From: Pseudomonadales bacterium
GTDB taxonomy: Bacteria; Pseudomonadota; Gammaproteobacteria; Pseudomonadales; Azotimanducaceae
Direction of reading: 5' to 3'
Assembly: GCA_023300545.1 (NCBI GenBank)
Contig: JALZVT010000002.1
Location: 124,001 to 188,000 of the forward strand
Length of the DNA stretch: 64,000 bases
Position 1 is the stretch's first letter. Every line of letters starts with the position of its first letter. Below, in pieces: positions 15,540 through 24,842 of this stretch. The position numbers were made by a program, and so were the translations under genes. The notes below the pieces were generated by a model. The model searched no databases. It had not been told where the DNA came from and saw only the letters and a program-made list of their open reading frames with translations.

Positions 15540-17141
15540 CTAGTGAGGGTTGTTTTCAAGGGTTACTACAGGTGGTGTGGTAAAGCTGTGGTAAGGCGCA
15601 GGCGACGCAATCGTCCACTCCAAACCTTTAGCACCGTCCCAAACCTGGGCTGTTGCAGGACGACCACTAGTGATTGTCTTGATCAGCACGTACAGGAAGA
15701 ACAGCTGCGAGAAGCCAAAGATGAACGCGCCCACTGACGAGATCATATTGAAGTCAGCAAATGCCAGCGCGTAGTCAGGTATACGACGAGGCATGCCAGC
15801 CAGACCAGAAAAGTGCTGCGGGAAGAAGGTGACGTTTACACCGATGAAACTTAGCCAGAAGTGTGTCTTGCCCAGGGTTTCGTCGTACATGCGGCCACAC
15901 CATTTTGGCAGCCAGTAATAGACCGCCGCGATAATGGAGAACAGTGCACCAGGCACCAGCACGTAGTGAAAGTGAGCCACTACAAAGTAGGTGTCGTGAT
16001 ACTGGTAATCCGCTGGCGTGATCGCAAGCATCAAGCCGGAGAACCCGCCCATGGTGAACAGAATCACAAACGCGATGGCAAACAGCATCGGTGTTTCAAA
16101 GGTCATCGACCCTTTCCACATCGTAGCCACCCAGTTGAACACCTTCACGCCGGTGGGTACCGCGATCAACATGGTTGAGTACATGAAGAACAGCTGACCC
16201 GCGAGCGGCATGCCCACCGTAAACATATGGTGCGCCCACACAATGAACGACAGGAACGCGATGCTTGCTGTGGCATAAACCATTGAGTCATAACCAAACA
16301 GTGGCTTGCGCGCAAAGGTCGGAATGATGGCTGAGACAATGCCGAACGCCGGCAGAATCATGATGTAGACCTCGGGGTGACCAAAGAACCAGAAAATGTG
16401 CTGGAACATAACGGGGTCACCGCCACCGGCTGCACTGAAGAAGCTGGTGCCGAAGTGAATATCGAACAGCATCATTGTGACTGCGCCCGCAAGTACCGGC
16501 ATAACGGCAATCAACAGGTAAGCCGTAATCAGCCAGGTCCAGACGAACAGCGGCATACGCATGAACGTCATGCCAGGTGCACGCATGTTCAGAATGGTTG
16601 CAATGATGTTGATCGAGCCCATGATCGAAGAAGCCCCCATCATGTGCACACCAAAGATAAAGAACGTCACCGTGTCGGGTGCGTAGGTAGTAGAAAGAGG
16701 CGCGTAGAAAGTCCAACCGAAGTTCGGGCCACCACCTTCCATAAAGAGGGTAGAGATCAGCAAACCGAAGGCAAACGGCAGAATCCAGAATGACAGGTTA
16801 TTCATTCGAGGCAGCGCCATATCTGGCGCACCAACCATCATCGGGATCAACCAGTTAGCCAAGCCCACAAAGGCCGGCATGATTGCCCCGAACACCATAA
16901 TCAGACCGTGGTTGGTCGTCATCTGGTTGAAGAATTCTGGCTGCACAAACTGCAGACCCGGTTGAAACAGCTCTGCACGAATGATCAGGGCCATGGTGCC
17001 GCCGATCAAAAACATCAGAAAGCTGAACCACAGATACATCGTGCCGATGTCTTTGTGGTTGGTGGTAAACAACCAACGAGCCAGACCCTTTGCAGGGCCG
17101 TGATCGTGGTCGTCGTGGTGTTCTTCGATGACTGCGCTCAT
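15540..17141 (-). CDS. ctaD: cytochrome c oxidase subunit I (aa3 type)
   Basis: Catalytic subunit with 12 helices that reduces oxygen and pumps protons. All metal ligands are visible: haem a His78 and His392, haem a3 His390 (VAHFHYVL), and CuB His255, His304 and His305 (GHPEVY, WAHHMF). Tyr259 for the His-Tyr crosslink and Glu257 in HPEVY mark an A1-type oxidase with a D-channel glutamate. Length 533 aa is typical. A His/Asp-rich tail (EEHHDDHDHG) starts the protein. The ctaC stop is four bases upstream. Confidence 0.99.
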   Translation of the reverse strand: MSAVIEEHHDDHDHGPAKGLARWLFTTNHKDIGTMYLWFSFLMFLIGGTMALIIRAELFQPGLQFVQPEFFNQMTTNHGLIMVFGAIMPAFVGLANWLIPMMVGAPDMALPRMNNLSFWILPFAFGLLISTLFMEGGGPNFGWTFYAPLSTTYAPDTVTFFIFGVHMMGASSIMGSINIIATILNMRAPGMTFMRMPLFVWTWLITAYLLIAVMPVLAGAVTMMLFDIHFGTSFFSAAGGGDPVMFQHIFWFFGHPEVYIMILPAFGIVSAIIPTFARKPLFGYDSMVYATASIAFLSFIVWAHHMFTVGMPLAGQLFFMYSTMLIAVPTGVKVFNWVATMWKGSMTFETPMLFAIAFVILFTMGGFSGLMLAITPADYQYHDTYFVVAHFHYVLVPGALFSIIAAVYYWLPKWCGRMYDETLGKTHFWLSFIGVNVTFFPQHFSGLAGMPRRIPDYALAFADFNMISSVGAFIFGFSQLFFLYVLIKTITSGRPATAQVWDGAKGLEWTIASPAPYHSFTTPPVVTLENNPH

Positions 17142-17144
17142 GGC

Positions 17145-18350
17145 TTACCCTTCCTTATTCATCAGGTTGACTACATCGATGGGCTGCACGATGTCGTCAG
17201 TGTTGTTACCCCAGGCATGGCGCTCGTAATGAGTCACCGCACCAATTTCATCCGGCCGCAGCTGGCTTGAGAACGCCTGCATTGCGGAACCCGGCTTACC
17301 GTTCAAGATAATGCCGATGTGATCATCAACCGGCCCCGTTGCAATGGCGCTGCCATCGAGTGCGGGGAAGACCGGTGGAATGCCCTTGCCGTTTTCCTGG
17401 TGGCAGCTGGCGCAGTATTTGCTGTAAACCTCAGCGCCCTGCTCCATGAGTTCTTCATGCGTGAAGTTCATGCTTGCCAGTTTTTCTTGTTCTTTTGCGA
17501 GTATCTTGCGAGATTCATACCAAGCGTCGTATTCGTCTTCAGGCATGGCTTCAACAACAATCGGCATAAAGCCATGGTCTTTGCCGCATAGCTCGGTGCA
17601 CTGACCGCGATAGATGCCGGGTTCTTCTACTATTGCCCAGAGGTCGTTCATCATGCCGGGAACGGCGTCGCGCTTGATGCCAAAGTCAGGCACCCACCAG
17701 GCGTGGATAACGTCATTCGATGTCACCAGAAAACGAACTTTGCGATTCACCGGAATGCGCAGCGGCTCATCAACTTCCAGCAGGTAGTGCTCGCCTTTTG
17801 CGGTGACTTCCTGAATTTCATCTTGTGGTGTCGACAGGTTGCTCATGAATCCGAACGCCTTGTTGCGATCGTCGTCGAGGTATTTGTATTCCCACTTCCA
17901 CTGGTAGCCACGCACTTCGATGGCCATGTCTTCGCCACCGGTGTCGTACATTTGCACCAGTACCTTGGTTGCCGGTACGGCCATGCCGATCAGAATGAAT
18001 ACCGGAATGATGGTCCAGGCGAGTTCAACCTTAGTACTTTCGTGCCAAGTCGCTGGTTCCACACCATGGGATTTACGGTGGTGCAGCATCGACCAGATCA
18101 TGACCCCAAATACACCACCGCCAATGACACAGCAGATGTAGAAAATCAGCATGTGCAGGTCATAGACCTGACGGCTGATATCGGTCACGCCAACCGGCAT
18201 GTTGAATCTATCGGCCCAGCTCGGTGCTGAAACCCCAACGGCCAACAAGGCACCAAGCAGGGTTTGCCCCAAGGTGCTAGCGGCTGTTGTTCGGTTCGCC
18301 GAAGCCGACGAAGAATTTTTTGCTCTCATAGAATAAACGCTCTGACTCAC
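17145..18350 (-). CDS. ctaC: cytochrome c oxidase subunit II with fused cytochrome c domain (caa3 type)
   Basis: Takes electrons from cytochrome c to the CuA centre. In 401 aa there are a signal peptide (about 1-46), two helices (about 66-90 and 110-132) and a cupredoxin domain. CuA ligands are His216, Cys251, Cys255, His259 and Met262. A C-terminal cytochrome c domain has CASCH (Cys313, Cys316, His317) and probable axial Met357. The fusion makes this a caa3-type subunit II. The GTG at 18350 has an AAGGTGG ribosome site; an ATG at 18329 is the alternative. It heads the oxidase gene run. Confidence 0.97.
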   Translation of the reverse strand: MSQSVYSMRAKNSSSASANRTTAASTLGQTLLGALLAVGVSAPSWADRFNMPVGVTDISRQVYDLHMLIFYICCVIGGGVFGVMIWSMLHHRKSHGVEPATWHESTKVELAWTIIPVFILIGMAVPATKVLVQMYDTGGEDMAIEVRGYQWKWEYKYLDDDRNKAFGFMSNLSTPQDEIQEVTAKGEHYLLEVDEPLRIPVNRKVRFLVTSNDVIHAWWVPDFGIKRDAVPGMMNDLWAIVEEPGIYRGQCTELCGKDHGFMPIVVEAMPEDEYDAWYESRKILAKEQEKLASMNFTHEELMEQGAEVYSKYCASCHQENGKGIPPVFPALDGSAIATGPVDDHIGIILNGKPGSAMQAFSSQLRPDEIGAVTHYERHAWGNNTDDIVQPIDVVNLMNKEG

Positions 18351-18722
18351 GCTGCCACCTTCGGCGTCACCCGCAACAGGGACGCTTGGAAAAGTTCGGG
18401 ATGTACCACTCGCTTGTAACGCACATAGTTAGCGACCCTACCTGAACCTTAGGTCGAGAAAGGCATGCGTGCCACCGAGCCGCGGAAGTATACCAATCGA
18501 AGTGTGAAAGAAAAACGCCAAACAGCCCGCAGAGTAGGAAAAACTCTGTCTTTATCAATGTGTTGGCAACAAGAGATAAAGTTTTTGTTGGAGTCGCAAG
18601 CAGATTAGGAGTTGCGCCAATGTGACGACCAACCAATTAGATCGCGTCAGGCTTCCGTGCACTTTGGTCAAGATGCGAAAGCTGCTTGCAAATCAACTCT
18701 GCAAGCAGGCCTATAGATTGCC
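18351..18722. other. 372-bp intergenic region upstream of ctaC
   Basis: Non-coding stretch between aroE (its 3' end) and ctaC (its 5' end), both on the minus strand. It should hold the ctaC promoter, but I could not fix convincing -35 and -10 boxes. A strong hairpin lies at 18682-18708. A 89-codon open frame on the minus strand has no recognisable features and no ribosome site, and I do not call it a gene. Confidence 0.6.
18682..18708 (-). terminator. hairpin downstream of aroE
   Basis: Perfect 9-bp stem CTGCTTGCA / TGCAAGCAG with a 9-base loop, 14 bases past the aroE stop on the minus strand. It is followed by CTTTC rather than a long T run, so it is at best a weak intrinsic terminator or an mRNA end hairpin. 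Confidence 0.5.
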
Positions 18723-20033
18723 TTATGTGTTGGGTTTAGAGCTGTCAGCGGGGTCGATAAACCGCACAGCCTGAATTTTCTCTCGCTCCTCTACGGGAGT
18801 GGCCTGGGAAACCAGGCTCGCGGGTCGCTCATGTTTGCCTTTGGGCATCATCAGGGCGCTATCGACTGCTGCTGCACCCGCGGAAGCTTCGGTACTCGGC
18901 GCCGGCTGGCTGAAACCACAGGCGACACAAGCCTGTTCGCGCCCATCAGCGGTCTCTCGGACCATGATTCGATCTATTTCCCGGCACGAGGGGCAGACCG
19001 CTCCCGCAATAAACTGACCTTTCTGCCGTTCGACCCGATTCTGCTGACCGGTTCCTTGCTCGACTGCTTGCGCGGCAGCGGCAGCCCCTGGGTCAGACTG
19101 CCACTGCAAGTACTCATCACTGGCAAGCCACGCCGCAAGGCTGTGAAAGCCTGCGCGCTTGGCACCAAAGAGATCATTTCGACCGCTGAGCAGGGATGTG
19201 GTGTCAGGGCGAACACCGCGCCACAACAAAAACGCGGCTGCCGCCTGCTCGAGCAACATGCCCAGCCCGTCGACCGCCCAGGTGGCACCGTGGGACAGCG
19301 CCCAGCCGGAAAAAACAGTTTGAGTGGGTGCGTAGAGCATGTCGTAACACTGGGCACCCTTAACAGCAGCGGTCGGGACCAATGCGCCTTGCCCGCCCAG
19401 TGACGCAGAGGTCGCGTTAATCACAATATCAAAAGCACCATCAACCTCAGCTGGAGCGCAGACCCTGACATTGGACGCCGCTGGCGCCACCTGGACCACC
19501 AACTCCTGAGCCTTGGCTAACGTCCGATTGGCTAGCACTAATTGCGCCGGCTCGGCAGATAGCAAGGCGTCGAGTGCGCCGCGGGAGGCACCGCCCGCAC
19601 CAATCAACAACACCCTTGCGCCTGCAATTGACCAACCCAGGTTAGTTTGCAAATCAGCAAGCAGCCCAGAACCATCGGTATTGAAACCTTCAAAGGTGCC
19701 ATCTTCGGCGCGCCGAATGGTGTTCACCGCGCCGGCAAGTTGCGCTGCGGGATCCAGTCGATCAACCCAGACCGCAGCTTGTTCCTTAAACGGCAAGGTC
19801 ACATTTAACCCAGCTGCTGGCGCATCTACTGCACCTGCGTCACCGGCAAAAAACGCATTGGCGGCGGTTGCGAAGCCATCTGCGGCCGCCGGCAGCAGAT
19901 CGTAAGTGAGCGGCTGCCCGGTATCCTGAGCAAATTGCCGATGTATTAGAGGCGACAAGCTATGGTCTATCGGATGGCCAATAACCGCATAGTGGCCAGC
20001 CATCGCTGAGGTATCTCGTTCTGTCTGACTCAC
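18723..20033 (-). CDS. aroE: shikimate dehydrogenase fused to a YheV-like (DUF2387) zinc-ribbon domain
   Basis: Residues 12-285 are a complete AroE: HSLSPLIH (substrate serines), NVTLPFKE with catalytic Lys83, AVNT (Asn104), NTDG with Asp120, the nucleotide loop GAGGASRGAL (146-154) and NRTLAKA (169-175) for NADPH. AroE reduces 3-dehydroshikimate in aromatic amino acid synthesis. After a linker of about 50 residues (287-336), residues 338-375 match YheV/DUF2387: FIAGAVCPSC with a four-cysteine site (Cys347, Cys350, Cys369, Cys372). The tail ends QAVRFIDP. There is no stop or Met at the junction, so it is one 436-aa protein. YheV has no known function. The start overlaps the tsaC stop by four bases. 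Confidence 0.93.
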   Translation of the reverse strand: MSQTERDTSAMAGHYAVIGHPIDHSLSPLIHRQFAQDTGQPLTYDLLPAAADGFATAANAFFAGDAGAVDAPAAGLNVTLPFKEQAAVWVDRLDPAAQLAGAVNTIRRAEDGTFEGFNTDGSGLLADLQTNLGWSIAGARVLLIGAGGASRGALDALLSAEPAQLVLANRTLAKAQELVVQVAPAASNVRVCAPAEVDGAFDIVINATSASLGGQGALVPTAAVKGAQCYDMLYAPTQTVFSGWALSHGATWAVDGLGMLLEQAAAAFLLWRGVRPDTTSLLSGRNDLFGAKRAGFHSLAAWLASDEYLQWQSDPGAAAAAQAVEQGTGQQNRVERQKGQFIAGAVCPSCREIDRIMVRETADGREQACVACGFSQPAPSTEASAGAAAVDSALMMPKGKHERPASLVSQATPVEEREKIQAVRFIDPADSSKPNT

Positions 20034-20659
20034 CGGGGTTGCTCCTGAGTAGCGGGAGCGCTTGCTCTTCCACGCAAACTCTTACCCGTCGCAAAGTCGT
20101 GAATGCGACTGGGTGCTCCGGGCTCGATAACATCGCCGGGCAAGTAATAATCGACCTCACAGCCGAAGTAAGCGCGCACTTTCAAGACCGAAGTAGGCGC
20201 GGTACGACCGCTAGGGTTGGCACTGGTGGAAATCAGCGGGCCACCAAAAGCCGCACTGACCAGCCTTGCCTGCTCATGCCCAGGCACCCGCACAGCAACA
20301 CCCGCGTGATCGCCAGTAACCCAATGTGGCCAGGGCACTCTGGTGCGATTGGGCACAACAAAGGTTGAGGGACCCGGCCATTCGGTAAGCGCCCGCGCGC
20401 GCTCCGATTCAGCCAGGCCAGCGAGCTCTGCCGCAAATATTTCCGGGCAGTGACCCAACAAAATTAGACCGCGAGCAACGTCTCGGCCTTTCATGGCCAG
20501 AACACGCGCCACGGCGTGCATATTGTCAGGGTCGCAAGCCAAGCCCCAGACGCCTTCCGTTGCCTGGGCAATAACGCCGCCCGCACGCAGAATCGCAACA
20601 GCTTCAGAAAGGTGCCACCAGTCCACACGCGACTCTGCTCCTGCACCCACCCAACTCAA
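20030..20659 (-). CDS. tsaC: L-threonylcarbamoyladenylate synthase (TsaC/YrdC)
   Basis: Makes threonylcarbamoyl-AMP for the t6A37 modification of tRNAs reading ANN codons. The 209-aa protein has the YrdC-domain segments ATEGVWGLACDP (about residues 35-46), ARGLILLG, GPSTFVV, VAVRVPGH and GPLISTSANPSG. The usual PTE of the first block is ATE here. The start is TTG 20659; a GTG at 20626, preceded by AGGAG, is the alternative. tsaC-aroE and dprA-tsaC adjacency is common in gammaproteobacteria. Confidence 0.94.
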   Translation of the reverse strand: MSWVGAGAESRVDWWHLSEAVAILRAGGVIAQATEGVWGLACDPDNMHAVARVLAMKGRDVARGLILLGHCPEIFAAELAGLAESERARALTEWPGPSTFVVPNRTRVPWPHWVTGDHAGVAVRVPGHEQARLVSAAFGGPLISTSANPSGRTAPTSVLKVRAYFGCEVDYYLPGDVIEPGAPSRIHDFATGKSLRGRASAPATQEQPR

Positions 20660-20692
20660 CGCACACCCCTATCGAACCTGTCGTTCGAAAAT

Positions 20693-21793
20693 TTATAGAG
20701 CGCGAATATAACCACGCGTCGTCGCGCGGACCAGCCCCTCAAGCTCCAGTCGCAAAATGGCTTGCTGCACCCGGGCTCCAGATAAGCCCGTGAACTGGGC
20801 CATTGCCTCTAACGAGACCGGCACACCATCAAGCGCCGCCAACAACGCTGCGGCATCAGGGTCGAGACCGGCAGGATTAAGGGCAGCCGCCGAGCTCGTC
20901 TGTCCTGAGCTTGTCTGCATAGGTGTTTCACTCAGACTCCAACCAAGCGCTGCAAACACATCGTCTACATCCTCGATCAGCGCGGCCCCATCACGCAGCA
21001 ACTGATTACACCCGGCACCAATCGCGGTGCCCGGTACGCCCGGCACCGCCATCACTTCGCGACCTTGCTCTGCAGCCAATCGGGCTGTGATCAACGATCC
21101 GCTGCGATGTGCGGCTTGCACGACCACAACGCCGGCGGTCAAACCGCTAATCAGGCGATTGCGTGCGGGAAAGGTGGCCGGACGGGGCGCAACCCAGGGC
21201 GCGTACTCAGAAAGTAGAATGCCACCGACGTTCAGTATTTGCCGGGCAAGCCCCGAATGAGAACGCGGGTAAAGATTTTCAAGCCCCGAGCCGGGGATGG
21301 CAACCGTCGGCTGCTCGACGGAAAGTGCACCCGCGTGCGCGGCATAATCAATGCCCTGAGCCAGCCCGCTAACCACAAGCACACCGGCGCGGCTAAGGGC
21401 GGCCGATAGCTTGCGAGCCAGCGCGACGCCACTATGGCTGGCTGCCCGACTGCCCACTATTGCAACTCGGGGCTTTTCAAAACAGGCAATCGGGCCACGT
21501 ATAAACACAACAACCGGTGGATCTGGAATAGAGCGCAAGCCATCAGGAAAACCCGGTTCCCAGGCGAACAACACTTGATTGCCGGAGGTGAGCCAATGCT
21601 CTAACGCTTGGCGCCGAGCAGGTACCAGCAACCGGGCTCCTTCGCGCAACCAAAGTGCATCCAACTGTTCAGCGCTTCGGGCTTGACGCCGCAACGAGCG
21701 ACTACCTAGCTCCGTGAGTGCGCACCAACGTTCTATAAGACGCAGGCGGTTGCGTTCGGAGAGAGGTGGGCTGGGTTGGGGGGTAGTGGCCAT
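20693..21793 (-). CDS. dprA: DNA-processing protein DprA (Smf)
   Basis: Binds incoming single-stranded DNA in natural transformation and loads RecA. The 366-aa protein has an N-terminal helical region (about 1-75), the Rossmann-like DprA core with VGSRAASHSG, GLAQGIDYAAHAGAL, IPGSGLENLYPRSH and ARNRLISGL, and a C-terminal winged-helix-like domain (about 300-366). It stands 98 bp after the LysM gene and 33 bp before tsaC. Presence of dprA alone does not prove competence. Confidence 0.95.
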   Translation of the reverse strand: MATTPQPSPPLSERNRLRLIERWCALTELGSRSLRRQARSAEQLDALWLREGARLLVPARRQALEHWLTSGNQVLFAWEPGFPDGLRSIPDPPVVVFIRGPIACFEKPRVAIVGSRAASHSGVALARKLSAALSRAGVLVVSGLAQGIDYAAHAGALSVEQPTVAIPGSGLENLYPRSHSGLARQILNVGGILLSEYAPWVAPRPATFPARNRLISGLTAGVVVVQAAHRSGSLITARLAAEQGREVMAVPGVPGTAIGAGCNQLLRDGAALIEDVDDVFAALGWSLSETPMQTSSGQTSSAAALNPAGLDPDAAALLAALDGVPVSLEAMAQFTGLSGARVQQAILRLELEGLVRATTRGYIRAL

Positions 21794-21891
21794 ACCCTAG
21801 AATGGGCGATGGCCTTCAGAGCTAACAGTGGCGAACGCCCTCTCATGCGGAGGGCAAGTTCTTACAACGCCAACGCGTTAGCGGGTTCGAC

Positions 21892-22995
21892 TCAGGGCGA
21901 GCGAATCTCATCACCAACTGATAAAGGCAGTCGAGTTTGCAGAACCAAACCGTATGAGAGTTTCTCAAAGGTTCGAAACACCATCATCATGCCAGCACGT
22001 TCGGACGGCAGGCGGATCGTATCGCCAGCGATTCGATCACGGGCCAACGCGCCGCGGCGATAAATCGCCAGCACGTTGCCGACAACAAGGCCTTCACGCG
22101 CACCACGGTTCAACACCACCACGTCATACTGGCCAACCTGGGTAACCCCAGAGAAAACGCTGATGATTTGGCCACGTACATCTTCTTCAGGGCCACTCGG
22201 AAAGAAAGTCGAAGCCAGCCGACGTTCTTCGGTAGCCAGTACCCGGTCGGTGATCTGAATTTCTTCGCGCGATTCAACAACGACCATCGTGGCAATGTCA
22301 CCATCCTGGGCAAGTGTTGTTCCGGTACCGATGTAGGTGGCTTCCTGCCCAAGAACTTCGTCAGTTTCAGGGTCGATGTACAGCGGGCCACGACGCACAA
22401 AGTTATAAGAGGCGCTTTCCGGCAGTATGCCGCGCACAAACAACCGATCGCTGGCACCCAGCACCAAGCGCTCGTCATCACCCTCAAGCACATAAGGTGC
22501 CTGATCGAGTGTAACGGGGCTCACTACCCGGTTATGCACAAGAAAGCCTTCGATAGCATCGAGGCTGATTGCCGGAATAGCCGATGCCAGCGGTGTGGCG
22601 CGAATCCGCGGCTGAACTCTGCCGTCTACGCCAACCCGACCCACTGAGTCAGATGGGCTGAGGCGATAAGGCGCGCCACCACTGCTGCGCTCAAGCGACA
22701 GGCGAGGTTGGCCGTCGACGTATTCGAGTCGAATTCGGTCGCCGGGGTAAATCAGGTGGGGGTTTTCAATCTGTGGGTTCACTTCCCAAACCTCTGGCCA
22801 CAGCCAAGGTTGAGTCAGAAATCGGCCACTGATATCCCACAACGTATCGCCCTTTACTACCGTGTATTCGCTGGGAGCGTCGCCGCGGATGTGATCCGCA
22901 ACAGCCGCTTCCGCCGATTGGGTGGCAAATAGGCTCGCGCTAAACAAAAACGCGGTTAGCGAGAGGGCCAAAGCCGTGTGCATGGCTGCCTTCAT
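21892..22995 (-). CDS. exported LysM-domain protein
   Basis: A 367-aa exported protein with a signal peptide (about residues 1-31, ending SAEAA) and one LysM domain (about 42-92: YTVVKGDTLWDISGRFL to HLIYPGDRIRLEY) for binding peptidoglycan. A long C-terminal region of unknown role with ribbon-like blocks follows (RGPLYIDPETDEVLGQEATYIG, VVLNRGAREGLVVGNVLAIYRRG). The same type of gene stands between def and dprA in Pseudomonas. ATG 22995 is chosen over the upstream in-frame ATG because it begins the signal peptide and follows AAAGGA. It diverges from def across 286 bp. Confidence 0.88.
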   Translation of the reverse strand: MKAAMHTALALSLTAFLFSASLFATQSAEAAVADHIRGDAPSEYTVVKGDTLWDISGRFLTQPWLWPEVWEVNPQIENPHLIYPGDRIRLEYVDGQPRLSLERSSGGAPYRLSPSDSVGRVGVDGRVQPRIRATPLASAIPAISLDAIEGFLVHNRVVSPVTLDQAPYVLEGDDERLVLGASDRLFVRGILPESASYNFVRRGPLYIDPETDEVLGQEATYIGTGTTLAQDGDIATMVVVESREEIQITDRVLATEERRLASTFFPSGPEEDVRGQIISVFSGVTQVGQYDVVVLNRGAREGLVVGNVLAIYRRGALARDRIAGDTIRLPSERAGMMMVFRTFEKLSYGLVLQTRLPLSVGDEIRSP

Positions 22996-23281
22996 CGATT
23001 GATCATCCTTTAGCTGGCTTTCTCTTGAATACAATTTGGAAAGCGGAAATGGAACTTTGTGGTCTGTAGGAACTTTCAGCTTAGCAAAGCTGTACACTTG
23101 CCGACCCCACGAGGCGGTCGCCAAGACACCAAAAACTTATTACGCTTCACCATCTTAGCAGTCCGAATTACACCAATACCAGAGACAGGTCACACCCCGA
23201 AACCGGAGCCAGTCGACAAGGCACCTGAGAACTATCTTGCGGTTGAATCTGGCTTGAGAAAAACAACACCCGGTTATTACC

Positions 23282-23785
23282 ATGCCCGTACTACCTATCC
23301 TTGAATACCCAGATGAACGCCTTCGAACAAAGGCAAGCGAAGTGACGAATGTTGACGACAGCATGCGCTTGCTGATCGATAACATGTTCGAAACCATGTA
23401 CGAAGCCCCCGGCATCGGCTTAGCGGCCACCCAGGTCAACGTCCATCAGCGGTTGATCGTGATTGACGTGAGTGACGATCGTTCTGAACCCCACGTGTTT
23501 ATCAATCCACAGCTTAAATTGCTGGAAGGCGAAATAACCCACGAAGAGGGCTGTCTGTCGGTGCCCGGCCAGTATGAGAACGTCGATCGGGTGGAATTCA
23601 TCGAAGTCACCGCCTTAGATCGCAACGGTCGTGAATTCACCTTGACCGCTTCAGGTTTGCTCTCGGTTTGCATTCAACACGAGTGCGACCACCTTGATGG
23701 CAAATTATTCGTCGATTACCTGTCCAATCTAAAGCGCCAGCGCATTCGCAAGAAGCTACTCAAGAGTCAGCGCGCCCGTGGGTGA
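23282..23785 (+). CDS. def: peptide deformylase
   Basis: Removes formyl groups from nascent proteins. The 167-aa metalloenzyme shows all three motifs: GIGLAATQ (about residues 44-51), EEGCLSVPG with the metal Cys (about 88-96) and QHECDHLDG with the two metal His and catalytic Glu (about 132-140). It heads a run def-fmt-rsmB with overlaps: its end overlaps fmt by eight bases. Placing the deformylase with the formyltransferase is the classic arrangement. Confidence 0.98.
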   Translation: MPVLPILEYPDERLRTKASEVTNVDDSMRLLIDNMFETMYEAPGIGLAATQVNVHQRLIVIDVSDDRSEPHVFINPQLKLLEGEITHEEGCLSVPGQYENVDRVEFIEVTALDRNGREFTLTASGLLSVCIQHECDHLDGKLFVDYLSNLKRQRIRKKLLKSQRARG

Positions 23786-24842
23786 TTCAAAAACCCCGAA
23801 TCAAACAGCGGGGTTTCCGGCCCGAGTCGGCTTTGCGGGCACGCCTGAGTTCGCGGCAACAGCGTTACGCGGCCTGATTGATGCTGGCGTTAACGTCGTG
23901 TGCGTCTATACCCAACCCGATCGCCCAACCGGCCGCGGCCGCAAACTGACGCCCTCCGCCGTAAAAACCTTGGCAGTTAGTTACGACATTGAGGTTCGCC
24001 AACCCAAATCACTGCGCAACGAAGCCGCCGCTGAAGAACTGCGCGCCAGCAATGTCGATGTGCTGATTGTCGCAGCCTACGGGCTCATTTTGCCCCAAGC
24101 TATTCTTGACGCGCCCGCTTTGGGTTGCATCAATGTGCACGCGTCACTGTTGCCACGTTGGCGCGGCGCTGCACCCATCGAACGCGCCATCATGGCAGGC
24201 GACCAAGACAGCGGCGTTTGCATAATGCGCATGGAAGCGGGACTGGACACTGGCGGTGTGTACTGTGCCCACAGTTTGCCAGTCACCAATACGACTACCG
24301 GCAGAGAGTTGCACGATTCACTGGCACAGATCGGTGTTACTGCATTGCTAGACACGCTGGATGGTTTTAACCCCAGCGACTTTGTCGACCAGGACGACTC
24401 ACGTGCAACCTATGCGAATAAATTGTCGCCAGCAGACGCTGTTATCGATTGGACCGCAGGTGGCGCCGAGGTTGCACGGCACATCAACGCGTTAAACGAT
24501 CGGCTGCCAGCGCGCACACAGATTCTCGATTCACAGGAAACACTGTTTTTGTTAAAGGCAAGCGTCGCGCCGATAGACCCCGACGCACCCGCTACCGATA
24601 AGGTGGAGCCCGGCACGCTGATCAGTCGCAGTAAAAAGGCTTTTGTGGTCGCAACTGGAGTTGGCGCCATCAGTGTTAAAGAAGTGCAGCTACGCCGTGG
24701 CAAAGGTCGACCAATGCCAGTTGCCGCCGCATTAAACGGTTACACCGATTTGTTTGCTGTTGGTCAAAGATTCGGCTCTGTCGATTCAAGTTCAGAATCA
24801 GATTCAAAACCAGTGCCTACCGAAGAGGGCGCGTCACCGTGA
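23778..24842 (+). CDS. fmt: methionyl-tRNA formyltransferase
   Basis: Formylates initiator Met-tRNA with 10-formyltetrahydrofolate. The 354-aa protein starts at GTG and shows [11 protein letters not shown] (about 16-26), the [15 protein letters not shown] block, [10 protein letters not shown], the catalytic [16 protein letters not shown] with the Asn/His/Asp set (continuing to [14 protein letters not shown]) and the C-terminal OB-like domain (about 215-320). A serine-rich tail of about 20 residues is extra. The stop overlaps rsmB by four bases. Confidence 0.97.
   Translation: MGDSKTPNQTAGFPARVGFAGTPEFAATALRGLIDAGVNVVCVYTQPDRPTGRGRKLTPSAVKTLAVSYDIEVRQPKSLRNEAAAEELRASNVDVLIVAAYGLILPQAILDAPALGCINVHASLLPRWRGAAPIERAIMAGDQDSGVCIMRMEAGLDTGGVYCAHSLPVTNTTTGRELHDSLAQIGVTALLDTLDGFNPSDFVDQDDSRATYANKLSPADAVIDWTAGGAEVARHINALNDRLPARTQILDSQETLFLLKASVAPIDPDAPATDKVEPGTLISRSKKAFVVATGVGAISVKEVQLRRGKGRPMPVAAALNGYTDLFAVGQRFGSVDSSSESDSKPVPTEEGASP

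Noticed and set aside
16377-16793. 138-codon antisense frame in ctaD (and similar ones at 8709-9086 and 45418-45852)
   Set aside because: Composition is rich in His, Arg and Gln, as expected for the reverse of real genes; no start signals.
18367-18636. 89-codon open frame upstream of ctaC
   Set aside because: No ribosome site, no recognisable domain, unusual composition, and it lies where the ctaC promoter is expected.
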